Below, in pieces: positions 1 to 5,845 of a stretch of 8,704 bases of DNA (positions within the stretch are counted from its first letter, which is position 1; every line of letters starts with the position of its first letter). The stretch comes from JBNJDW01 sp051745265. Its GTDB lineage: Bacteria; Pseudomonadota; Alphaproteobacteria; Micavibrionales; CSBR16-224. The notes beneath the pieces were generated by a model. The model saw nothing but the letters and a program-made list of their open reading frames with translations. It had not been told where the DNA came from and did no database searches. Location: assembly GCA_051745265.1 (NCBI GenBank), contig JBNJDW010000067.1, forward strand, positions 1 through 8,704, read 5' to 3'. The position numbers were made by a program, and so were the translations under genes.

Positions 1-654
1 TTTCAGACCACCCGCGGTGACTGGTTAATCCCGACAGCAGAGGTTGCCCTGACCAATACAGTGCGCGAACAGATTCTTGATGCGGCGGATCTGCCTCTGC
101 GCTTGACCGCATTGACCGCAAGTTTCCGTCAGGAGGCCGGATCTGCCGGTAAAGACACCCGCGGCATGATCCGCCAGCACCAGTTCTATAAGGTCGAGCT
201 TGTGACGATTACATCCGCCGAACACTCCATGGAAGAACTGGAACGGATGACAGCCTGCGCCGAGGATATCCTGCAAAGACTGGAAATCCCTTACCGGACC
301 ATTATCAAATGCATCGGCGATACCGGTTTTACGGCTGTAAAATCCTATGATATCGAGGCCTGGATCCCGTCACAGAATACTTATCGGGAAATTTCCAGTT
401 GCTCGAACTGTTATGAATTTCAGGCGCGGCGTATGAAGGCCCGCTACCGTTACCATGGTGAGAAAGAAACGCATTTTGTTCATACGTTGAACGGTTCCGG
501 CGTTGCGGTTGGCCGGGCTTTGGTGGCGATTATTGAAAATTATCAGCAGCCTGACGGCTCAATCGAAATTCCCAAGGTTCTGGTGCCGTATATGAACGGG
601 CTTACCGTTCTACGGCCGGAAACGCAACAACAAGAAAAGGCAGCCCATGCTTAA
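1..654 (+). CDS. serS: Seryl-tRNA synthetase, C-terminal catalytic part (5' end cut by window)
   Basis: Class II aminoacyl-tRNA synthetase that charges tRNA-Ser (and tRNA-Sec) with serine in the cytoplasm. The frame is open from base 1, and 217 residues are present. Against a usual length of about 425, roughly the first 210 residues, including the tRNA-binding coiled-coil arm, lie outside the window. Visible hallmarks are the serine-binding TAEV stretch (window residues 12-15), motif 2 with FRQEAGSAGKDTRG (42-55) followed by RQHQF, the SSCSNC segment, and motif 3 with NGSGVAVGR, whose Arg is window residue 172. The C-terminus IPKVLVPYMNG is typical of bacterial SerRS. The stop codon overlaps the surE start by 8 bases, so the two are probably co-translated. 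Family identity is certain; only the N-terminus is unseen. Confidence 0.98.
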   Translation, partial: FQTTRGDWLIPTAEVALTNTVREQILDAADLPLRLTALTASFRQEAGSAGKDTRGMIRQHQFYKVELVTITSAEHSMEELERMTACAEDILQRLEIPYRTIIKCIGDTGFTAVKSYDIEAWIPSQNTYREISSCSNCYEFQARRMKARYRYHGEKETHFVHTLNGSGVAVGRALVAIIENYQQPDGSIEIPKVLVPYMNGLTVLRPETQQQEKAAHA

Positions 655-1441
655 CTTTCCAAAAGACATTAAAAAAGCCCGGATTTTGCTGTGTAATGAT
701 GACAGCATTCATGCCCATGGCTTTCAGGTCCTTGAAGAAATCATCAATTCCATCTGTGATGATGTCTGGGTGGTGGCGCCGGAAAATGAAAGATCGGCCG
801 TTGGTCATTCCCTGACCATTCATGAACCGCTTCGTGTTAAGGAATACGGACCGAAAAGATTTACTGTGCTGGGCACGCCCACGGACTGCGTGATGATGGG
901 GGCAAAGCATCTGATGCGCGATCATATGCCGGATCTTGTCGTTTCAGGGATTAATCATGGCCGCAATGTCGCTGATGATGTGACCTATTCCGGCACAGTT
1001 GCGGCCGCCATAGAAGGCACGATCATCGGTATTCCTTCGATCGCCTTCAGTAATGAATATGATTATGATACCGGCTTGTATAACTGGGAAACGGCCCGGC
1101 ATGTTATGCCTAAAATCCTTTTGGCGCTTCAGGGGCAAAGCTGGCCCAAGAATGTTGTAATGAATGCCAATATCCCCTATGTGCCAAAAGACGAGGTGCC
1201 GGAAATCGTTGTTCGCAAGCAAGGCCATTACCCCGTATCCATGGAAGATATTGTGGAATGCACAGACCCACGGGGTAAGCTGTATTACTGGATTGGTCCG
1301 CCGGTTAAAAACCGTGATATTCTGGACCCTATGACTGATGTTGGCGCGCTTGATCGTGGAAAAGTAACGATTACGCCGCTGTCTTTAAACTTAACCCATC
1401 AACCGACACTTGCCAAACTGGAGAAGATTTTTCCCGCATGA
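647..1441 (+). CDS. surE: 5'/3'-nucleotidase SurE (survival protein)
   Basis: SurE is a metal-dependent phosphatase that hydrolyses nucleoside 5'- and 3'-monophosphates, and in some species short polyphosphate, and supports stationary-phase survival. The protein is 264 residues, near the family's usual 250-260, with about 10 extra residues at the N-terminus. The expected metal ligands are present: Asp18 and Asp19 in LLCNDDS, Ser50 in NERSAVGHS and Asn103 in VSGINHGRN. GTPTDCV (76-82) and YSGTVAAAIEG (114-124) are further family signatures. The usual NDDG(I/V)xAPG reads NDDSIHAHG here, a mild departure near the active site. The ATG is preceded by AAAAGG at 635-640 with a 6-base spacer inside serS. 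The 3' end overlaps pcm by ATGA. The pairing surE-pcm is widely conserved. Confidence 0.97.
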   Translation: MLNFPKDIKKARILLCNDDSIHAHGFQVLEEIINSICDDVWVVAPENERSAVGHSLTIHEPLRVKEYGPKRFTVLGTPTDCVMMGAKHLMRDHMPDLVVSGINHGRNVADDVTYSGTVAAAIEGTIIGIPSIAFSNEYDYDTGLYNWETARHVMPKILLALQGQSWPKNVVMNANIPYVPKDEVPEIVVRKQGHYPVSMEDIVECTDPRGKLYYWIGPPVKNRDILDPMTDVGALDRGKVTITPLSLNLTHQPTLAKLEKIFPA

Positions 1442-2136
1442 CTATTGATGCTCGCAAAATTCGTCTGATTATGAAGCTCCGTAAATCGGGGATTACCAAT
1501 ACGGCTGTGCTGGCCGCGATTGAACGTGTGCCGCGTGAAGCGTTTATTCCGCGTATGTTCCATGATCAGGCCTATGAAGACACGGCACTGCCGATCGGGC
1601 TTGGTCAGACCATTTCTCAGCCCCTGGTCGTGGCGATGATGTCGCAGGCCCTGCGGCTGAATGATCGTATGAAAGTGCTGGAAATCGGCACGGGGTCAGG
1701 GTATCAGGCCGCCATACTCGCCCGGCTGTGCCGCCGGGTTTACAGTATTGAACGACATCGCCCTCTTTTGATGCGGGCACAACGGGTATTGGATGACTTG
1801 CGCGTGCGTAATATTACAACGATTGCCGGAGATGGCATGCAAGGTTGGCCGGAACAGGCGCCTTTTGACCGGATTATTGTCACGGCTGCAGCCATGATGG
1901 AACCGCCGGAACCCTTGTTGGATCAACTGGCTGTTGGTGGCACGATGATCATCCCCATGGGCTATGATAAATCGAGCCAGCATGTCTACCGCGTAACCCG
2001 TTATGAAGATGGCTTTGGCTGTGAGCGGTTAATGCCGGTTCGCTTTGTACCGCTTTTGCCACAGATTGCGACCGCAGAGGAAGACAGGCAGGCCGCATCA
2101 ATCAGACCCGATCATCTGGCACTGCAACCGGGGTAA
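1438..2136 (+). CDS. pcm: Protein-L-isoaspartate O-methyltransferase
   Basis: Pcm uses S-adenosylmethionine to methylate L-isoaspartyl residues, starting repair of aged proteins. At 232 residues it is slightly longer than the roughly 208-residue E. coli enzyme, with the extra length mainly at the C-terminus. Visible motifs are GLGQTISQP (54-62), whose Ser60 matches the catalytic-region serine of the family; SAM motif I VLEIGTGSGYQAA (80-92); the acidic post-I segment VYSIER (101-106); FDRIIVTAA (143-151); and GGTMIIPMG (167-175). The ATG overlaps the surE stop as ATGA. A purine-rich GGAG lies 14 bases upstream, too far to be a good ribosome site, so translation is probably coupled to surE. 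Its position fits the conserved serS-surE-pcm-nlpD order. Nothing is missing from the catalytic core. Confidence 0.97.
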   Translation: MTIDARKIRLIMKLRKSGITNTAVLAAIERVPREAFIPRMFHDQAYEDTALPIGLGQTISQPLVVAMMSQALRLNDRMKVLEIGTGSGYQAAILARLCRRVYSIERHRPLLMRAQRVLDDLRVRNITTIAGDGMQGWPEQAPFDRIIVTAAAMMEPPEPLLDQLAVGGTMIIPMGYDKSSQHVYRVTRYEDGFGCERLMPVRFVPLLPQIATAEEDRQAASIRPDHLALQPG

Positions 2137-2142
2137 AGATTA

Positions 2143-3090
2143 ATGACAAGATTGCCAACGATATTGCTGCTAACCGGATCTCTTATTCTGGCCGGTTGCG
2201 GTGAGCGTACGGCACCGCCCGCACCGGTCATAGAATTGGGCACACAGCCGGATTCGCCAACTGGTGCCATTTTAGCCGCAAAAGGCGAGACGCTTTACAG
2301 TATTTCAAAACGCTATAACCTGCCTTTGCAGGATATTATACGGCTGAATAATATTGCTCCGCCATATGAATTGAACGCAGGGCAAAGGTTGAAACTGCCA
2401 GCGCCGCGCTATTATAGTGTTCGGCCGCAAGATAGTCTGTATCAAATATCACGTATGTTTGATGTATCGGTTACCGATATTGCCCGGACCAATAATTTAT
2501 CGGCCCCCTATACCCTGACCCCGGGGCAGAAACTGCGTATGCCGTCAGATGCACCGCAGCGGGCGAGCAGGCAGGCATCAGTATCTCAGTCTTCGTCCGG
2601 AAAACAGCCGGAATATCAATCCTCCTCTCGTGCTTCGGCGCCTCAACAAGCAAAATCGCAGACGCGATCACAGGCTCCGGCTCGCAAAACGACATCTTCT
2701 TCTACGGCGGCAGGGACTTTTACCTGGCCGGTTCAGGGGCGGATTATTTCCGATTTCGGGCCTAAGGAAAATGGCCTTCATAATGATGGTCTGAATATAG
2801 CAGTTCCGCTGGGAACAAGTGTAAGAGCCGCGAATGATGGTACCGTTGTTTATGTCGGCAATGCATTGGAAAGCTTTGGTAATCTGGTGATTGTTCGCCA
2901 TAGTAACGGCTGGGTCACGGCTTATGCCCATCTTGATAAAGTAAAAGTGAAGCGGGGGCAGACGATTACCCAGAATAATGTTCTGGGAACTGTCGGTTCA
3001 ACAGGTCGGGTCGATGCGCCGCAGCTTCATTTTGAAATTCGTCGCGGTTCAGAGGCGCTGAACCCGCAAAAATATCTGACAAAATCTTAA
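2143..3090 (+). CDS. NlpD-like LysM/M23 lipoprotein with degenerate peptidase site
   Basis: Probable outer-membrane lipoprotein of the NlpD/LytM-factor group, which binds peptidoglycan and activates cell-separation amidases in the periplasm. Seen: a hydrophobic leader with lipobox LAGC and lipidated Cys19; two LysM repeats (about 42-87 and 89-134, each ending GQ(R/K)LK/RxP); a Ser/Gln/Ala-rich linker (about 135-190); and a C-terminal M23 domain (about 193-315). Compared with active M23 enzymes (HxxxD, YxH, HxH), the first His is Asn214, the Asp is Asn218 and the first His of HxH is Gln294. Only His263 and His296 are kept, so hydrolase activity is unlikely. His213 sits one position off the ligand slot. 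It starts 6 bases after pcm and is last in the operon. A catalytic role in another geometry cannot be excluded. The symbol is left open because orthology to nlpD rests on architecture and context. Confidence 0.9.
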   Translation: MTRLPTILLLTGSLILAGCGERTAPPAPVIELGTQPDSPTGAILAAKGETLYSISKRYNLPLQDIIRLNNIAPPYELNAGQRLKLPAPRYYSVRPQDSLYQISRMFDVSVTDIARTNNLSAPYTLTPGQKLRMPSDAPQRASRQASVSQSSSGKQPEYQSSSRASAPQQAKSQTRSQAPARKTTSSSTAAGTFTWPVQGRIISDFGPKENGLHNDGLNIAVPLGTSVRAANDGTVVYVGNALESFGNLVIVRHSNGWVTAYAHLDKVKVKRGQTITQNNVLGTVGSTGRVDAPQLHFEIRRGSEALNPQKYLTKS

Positions 3091-3103
3091 AGTAATAGAA
3101 TAC

Positions 3104-5095
3104 TTAATTAGATGATGGTGCGTCTTCAAGCATGTCATCAAATGTATGACTATTGAATTTCATGCTGGAGCGGGCGGCAAGTAAAGCATTCATTTGTTCC
3201 TGAAGCTGATAGATGTTTTGCAACATAACACCGGTCAGAATATCGACGGCGGCTTGTTCTTGCTTGATGGCGCCTTCTTTCTGATTGAGGCGGATAAAGT
3301 ATTCAGGATCAAAAAAGCGCTCCTTGGTTAAGGCGAGCATAATTTCATTATAGCTTGGTCGATCTGAAATCTGGGCAGGATCAACACCTGCTTTCTCACG
3401 GATCTCGCGGACTGTCCCGCTGGCAAGTGTCGTGCCGGGAACAGATGTGCGGCGTCCGATAATACCACCGATAACGCTGGCCGTGATGTCTCTTAAATTC
3501 TGCAGATCACGTCTATCAATCAAATTTTTACGTGCAGAAGATGATTCGAGTGCTGATTCAGGAAGCGGCTCGGGGACTTTAGGCTGAATGAGGTTACGAG
3601 TCAGCGCGTAAATACCGAATCGTTCTGTTTCATCATCCAGATTAATCGTGTCGCGAAGAAGGAAGTTTTCGATTGATATATCCGCATCAATAATTTTTGA
3701 AGGCCCGGCAGTACAGGAAATGCCACCTTTGTTGGTATCATCATCACAAAAATGCTGGAGGTAGAGGTTGAAGCGATGGTTATGATCGTTGATTGGACCT
3801 TTAGCGGAAGGTGTGCCGGCCATATTAAGACCCGTTTTCAAGACCTGGTCACCAATCCCCCGGGTGATTTGCCGTGATAAATGTCCAGCACCAGATAGAG
3901 AGGGTGTATGAGAAGACACGACACAGGTCATCTCAGAAGGCTCCAGATCGACTCGGTCTTCCATTTCTCGTTCTTGTGTTTCTCGTTGAAATTCAACCTG
4001 TTGTTCCGCATCTGTCAGGCTACCTTGCGTGCGGGCCTGGTCTATAATTGCAGTATGCCATTGCGCAGCCAGGTTTTTATAATCCGGCTCCATTTCATTT
4101 GCCCATTTATCATTCCAATGATTGACGGACTGCTCACCGCCCTCAAAGACCTGAGCATAAACAATGCCGAGCGCATCGGCTGTATCAATGGATGTATCGG
4201 GTTGGGCTGAACTGTCTATACTTTCGGAAGAACTATCTCCCGTAAGGTCAGATGGTACGGACGAGCCGGGCGGAGGACTTCCGGGGCAGAAAGACGGTTC
4301 TGCAGCAACCGCATCACAAAAGTAATTGGAATTGGCGAAAACAAAGGGTCTTAGGTCAAAATACTCATTTGAAATGGTATTCCAAGTCGTATTGTTATGG
4401 ACCAATACCATGGGCTGTCCTGCTTCAATGACAGGGCGCCAATAATCCGTCCTCGCATCAGGCCAGTCATCATAGCCTGTCGCGGTATCATCAGTGGGAT
4501 CATCATAGTGGTCAAAAGAATCGAAAAGAGATTTTGCCTGCAGCGGATCAAGATAATAAATTCTCTCCTCTATACCGGGATTGAGCGCGATGACGTCGTC
4601 AATGGATGTTTCGGGGTCCGATGTCGGGGGCTTAAGGTTGCCTGAAGGATCAAAGACTTCACCGGTCACATGGTTTACAGTCCAGCCGCTGGGCGCTGTT
4701 GTTACATTTGTCCCTGTGTAATGGGTGATGCCATTAGGCAGTGTAATATAGTATTGGGCCGGAGGCCCCCCTGTTGGGAAACTACGTACGATGGTAACAC
4801 CGCCAACGTTTCTTGTCCCTGAATCATAAGGATCCCATGGATCGGTCCAAAAGCCTGCTGTAAAGTTGATAGTGGTTGTATCCGGCCGGATGATAAGATT
4901 AGAGCTAAAATCAAATGACCAGCCATCAGGGTATGTTACATCGCCATCTGCGTTGGCCCGCAGGTTACCTGGTGTTGTGATCCATTCCTCTGCCGCAAAG
5001 GCCGGTGTGGTTAGGAACAGGGTAAACAACACAAAAAGCCCCGTTAAAAACCGGGTGTTTTTAAAACACATTGTGTTTTTCAAGCTGGTCTTCAT
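3104..5095 (-). CDS. Uncharacterised exported protein, 663 residues
   Basis: I do not recognise this protein. It has a clear Sec signal peptide: basic start, hydrophobic core about 16-30, and a likely cut at AFA/A near residue 34. The mature N-terminal part is rich in Thr, Gly, Pro and aromatics, with a duplicated pattern VTYPDGW...RP (53-71) and VTTAPSGW...DP (131-150), suggesting beta repeats. An acidic stretch (about 192-213) and a Pro/Ser/Asp linker with no predicted structure (about 271-305) follow. The C-terminal half (about 306-650) is more helical and charged. It has Cys391, Cys450 and Cys461 plus Cys260 and Cys270, and ends in a probable helix rich in Gln/Glu (about 605-642). No other hydrophobic helix is evident, so it is probably periplasmic or released. 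The start is supported by GAGGG at 5102-5106, 6 bases upstream. The C-terminal pattern gives a faint impression of type IV secretion accessory proteins, but this is memory only. Confidence 0.85.
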   Translation of the reverse strand: MKTSLKNTMCFKNTRFLTGLFVLFTLFLTTPAFAAEEWITTPGNLRANADGDVTYPDGWSFDFSSNLIIRPDTTTINFTAGFWTDPWDPYDSGTRNVGGVTIVRSFPTGGPPAQYYITLPNGITHYTGTNVTTAPSGWTVNHVTGEVFDPSGNLKPPTSDPETSIDDVIALNPGIEERIYYLDPLQAKSLFDSFDHYDDPTDDTATGYDDWPDARTDYWRPVIEAGQPMVLVHNNTTWNTISNEYFDLRPFVFANSNYFCDAVAAEPSFCPGSPPPGSSVPSDLTGDSSSESIDSSAQPDTSIDTADALGIVYAQVFEGGEQSVNHWNDKWANEMEPDYKNLAAQWHTAIIDQARTQGSLTDAEQQVEFQRETQEREMEDRVDLEPSEMTCVVSSHTPSLSGAGHLSRQITRGIGDQVLKTGLNMAGTPSAKGPINDHNHRFNLYLQHFCDDDTNKGGISCTAGPSKIIDADISIENFLLRDTINLDDETERFGIYALTRNLIQPKVPEPLPESALESSSARKNLIDRRDLQNLRDITASVIGGIIGRRTSVPGTTLASGTVREIREKAGVDPAQISDRPSYNEIMLALTKERFFDPEYFIRLNQKEGAIKQEQAAVDILTGVMLQNIYQLQEQMNALLAARSSMKFNSHTFDDMLEDAPSSN

Positions 5096-5101
5096 TAATC
5101 G

Positions 5102-5128
5102 CCCTCAGTATTCACTCTATAAAGTATA
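5102..5128 (-). promoter_or_regulatory. Extended -10 promoter and RBS for the 663-residue gene
   Basis: On the minus strand TGTTATACT (an extended -10 of form TGnTATACT, with the hexamer at 5123-5128) lies about 28 bases before the ATG. GAGGG at 5102-5106 is a good ribosome site. No convincing -35 is seen, which is tolerated by extended -10 promoters. It lies after the tRNA and its T-runs, so the gene can be transcribed independently of the tRNA. Confidence 0.45.
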
Positions 5129-5151
5129 ACACGAAATTGTTTAAAGAGGAT

Positions 5152-5167
5152 AAAAAAAAGGAAAAAA
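5152..5167 (-). terminator. T-rich run just downstream of tRNA-His
   Basis: Read on the minus strand, the CCA of the tRNA is followed at once by six T, then CC, then eight T. There is no separate hairpin; the tRNA acceptor and T arms would be the only structure. It may cause partial termination or be a processing site for the tRNA 3' trailer. Weakly supported. Confidence 0.3.
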
Positions 5168-5244
5168 TGGGGCGACTGACGGGGCTTGAACCCGCGACAA
5201 CTCGGATCACAACCGAGTGCTCTACCAGCTGAGCTACAGTCGCC
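5168..5244 (-). tRNA. tRNA-His, anticodon GTG
   Basis: A complete 77-base cloverleaf folds by hand: acceptor GCGACTG with CAGTCGC, D stem GCTC/GAGC, anticodon stem CTCGG/CCGAG around loop TTGTGAT (anticodon GTG at 5208-5210), a 5-base variable loop, and T stem GCGGG/CCCGT (one G-U) around TTCAAGC. An extra G at -1 (5244) faces C73, the classic identity pair for histidyl-tRNA synthetase, and CCA is encoded (5168-5170). This is the canonical bacterial form. It differs from the G-1-lacking, A73 form that I recall being described in several alphaproteobacterial orders. A short reading frame across it on the same strand (translating as VAQLVEHSVV...) is an artefact. Confidence 0.97.
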
Positions 5245-5263
5245 ATACTTTTGAAGCAGAACA

Positions 5264-5293
5264 TACATAACTTTTTCTGCCCTGTAAGGTCAA
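5264..5293 (-). promoter_or_regulatory. Candidate sigma-70 promoter of tRNA-His
   Basis: On the minus strand TTGACC (5288-5293, five of six matches to TTGACA) is followed after 18 bases by TATGTA (5264-5269), a weak -10. It would start RNA near 5257, giving a 5' leader of about a dozen bases for RNase P removal. The -35 is good and the -10 is poor, so this is only a candidate. Confidence 0.4.
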
Positions 5294-5327
5294 GGTAAAA
5301 AATCACTAATGCTATAAGGTTAAATAT

Positions 5328-5352
5328 AGTGCACTTGCCTTAAATTTGTGCA
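5328..5352 (+). promoter_or_regulatory. Possible NtrC-type half-sites upstream of glnB
   Basis: AGTGCACT (5328-5335) is a small palindrome containing TGCAC, and GTGCA follows at 5348-5352. These resemble the arms of the enteric NtrC site TGCAC-N7-GTGCA, but the gap here is 13 bases, not 7. The pair lies about 100-120 bases before the predicted sigma-54 start, the usual distance for an enhancer. A further TGCA occurs at 5390-5393. Suggestive only. Confidence 0.3.
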
Positions 5353-5425
5353 TCTTTACCTAGGCGTTCATCATCACTTTGTAAATTTTTGCATATAAAT
5401 CAGACTTTTAACATTTTTATAAAAC

Positions 5426-5440
5426 TGGCACACTGTTTGC
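5426..5440 (+). promoter_or_regulatory. Sigma-54 (RpoN) promoter of glnBA
   Basis: TGGCAC (5426-5431), five bases, then TTGC (5437-5440): this matches the -24/-12 consensus TGGCAC-N5-TTGC exactly, with GG at 5427-5428 and GC at 5439-5440. Transcription would begin near 5451, about 20 bases before the glnB ATG. Sigma-54 promoters need an enhancer-binding activator, normally NtrC for glnBA in alphaproteobacteria, so the operon should be induced under nitrogen limitation. Confidence 0.88.
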
Positions 5441-5472
5441 GATACAACGTGAACAACACAAATGAGGCTGCC

Positions 5473-5811
5473 ATGAAAAAAGTCGAAGCTATTATAAAAC
5501 CATTTAAACTGGATGATGTTAAAGATGCCCTTCATGATGTCGGTGTACAAGGCATGACAATTACAGAAGTGCGGGGTTTTGGTCGCCAGAAAGGTCATAC
5601 AGAGCTTTATCGTGGTGCTGAATATGTCGTTGATTTCCTCCCGAAGATAAAAGTAGAAGCTGTCGTTGAGGATGAAATGGCCGATAAGGTTATTACGGCC
5701 ATAGAGGAGGCGGCCCGAACCGACAGGATCGGGGATGGTAAAATTTTCGTTTCGACGATAGAGGAAGCCATCCGGATACGTACCGGGGAACGCGGCAATG
5801 TCGCATTATAA
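5473..5811 (+). CDS. glnB: Nitrogen regulatory protein P-II (GlnB)
   Basis: Trimeric cytoplasmic signal protein that reads 2-oxoglutarate, ATP/ADP and, through GlnD uridylylation, glutamine. It controls NtrB/NtrC and GlnE. With this start it is 112 residues, exactly the family length. The T-loop YRGAEYVVDF holds the uridylylation target Tyr51; Thr83, Gly87, Lys90, Arg101 and Arg103 of the nucleotide-binding B and C loops are present in RTDRIGDGKIFV and IRIRTGERG. The ATG at 5473 follows GAGG (5464-5467) with a 5-base spacer. A longer frame from 5389 would run through the sigma-54 promoter and is rejected. Close linkage to glnA, 34 bases downstream, and the RpoN promoter mark it as the glnB and not the glnK (amtB-linked) paralogue. 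Confidence 0.97.
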   Translation: MKKVEAIIKPFKLDDVKDALHDVGVQGMTITEVRGFGRQKGHTELYRGAEYVVDFLPKIKVEAVVEDEMADKVITAIEEAARTDRIGDGKIFVSTIEEAIRIRTGERGNVAL

Positions 5812-5845
5812 ATAAGAACAAAGAGCAGAAAACAAGGAGAATACC

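Noticed and set aside
602..925. Minus-strand frames opposite surE, pcm, the lipoprotein and glnA genes
   Set aside because: They lie wholly opposite well-supported conserved genes, with no start signals or recognisable motifs.
3090..3109. Small inverted repeat AAGTA/TACTT between the convergent genes as a terminator
   Set aside because: Only 5 A/T-rich base pairs without a following T-run in either direction; too weak to call.
3085..5244. Integrated element using the tRNA-His 3' end as attachment site, carrying the 663-residue gene
   Set aside because: No copy of the tRNA 3' end is seen near 3085-3110, and no integrase or mobility gene is present.
5112..5306. Minus-strand reading frame of 64 codons across the tRNA-His gene (VAQLVEHSVV...GSSPVSRP)
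   Set aside because: This is the well-known artefact of translating a tRNA gene; the cloverleaf explains the sequence fully.
5389..5472. N-terminal extension of glnB from an upstream ATG
   Set aside because: It would run through an exact sigma-54 promoter, has no family support, and the ATG at 5473 with GAGG gives the standard 112-residue PII.
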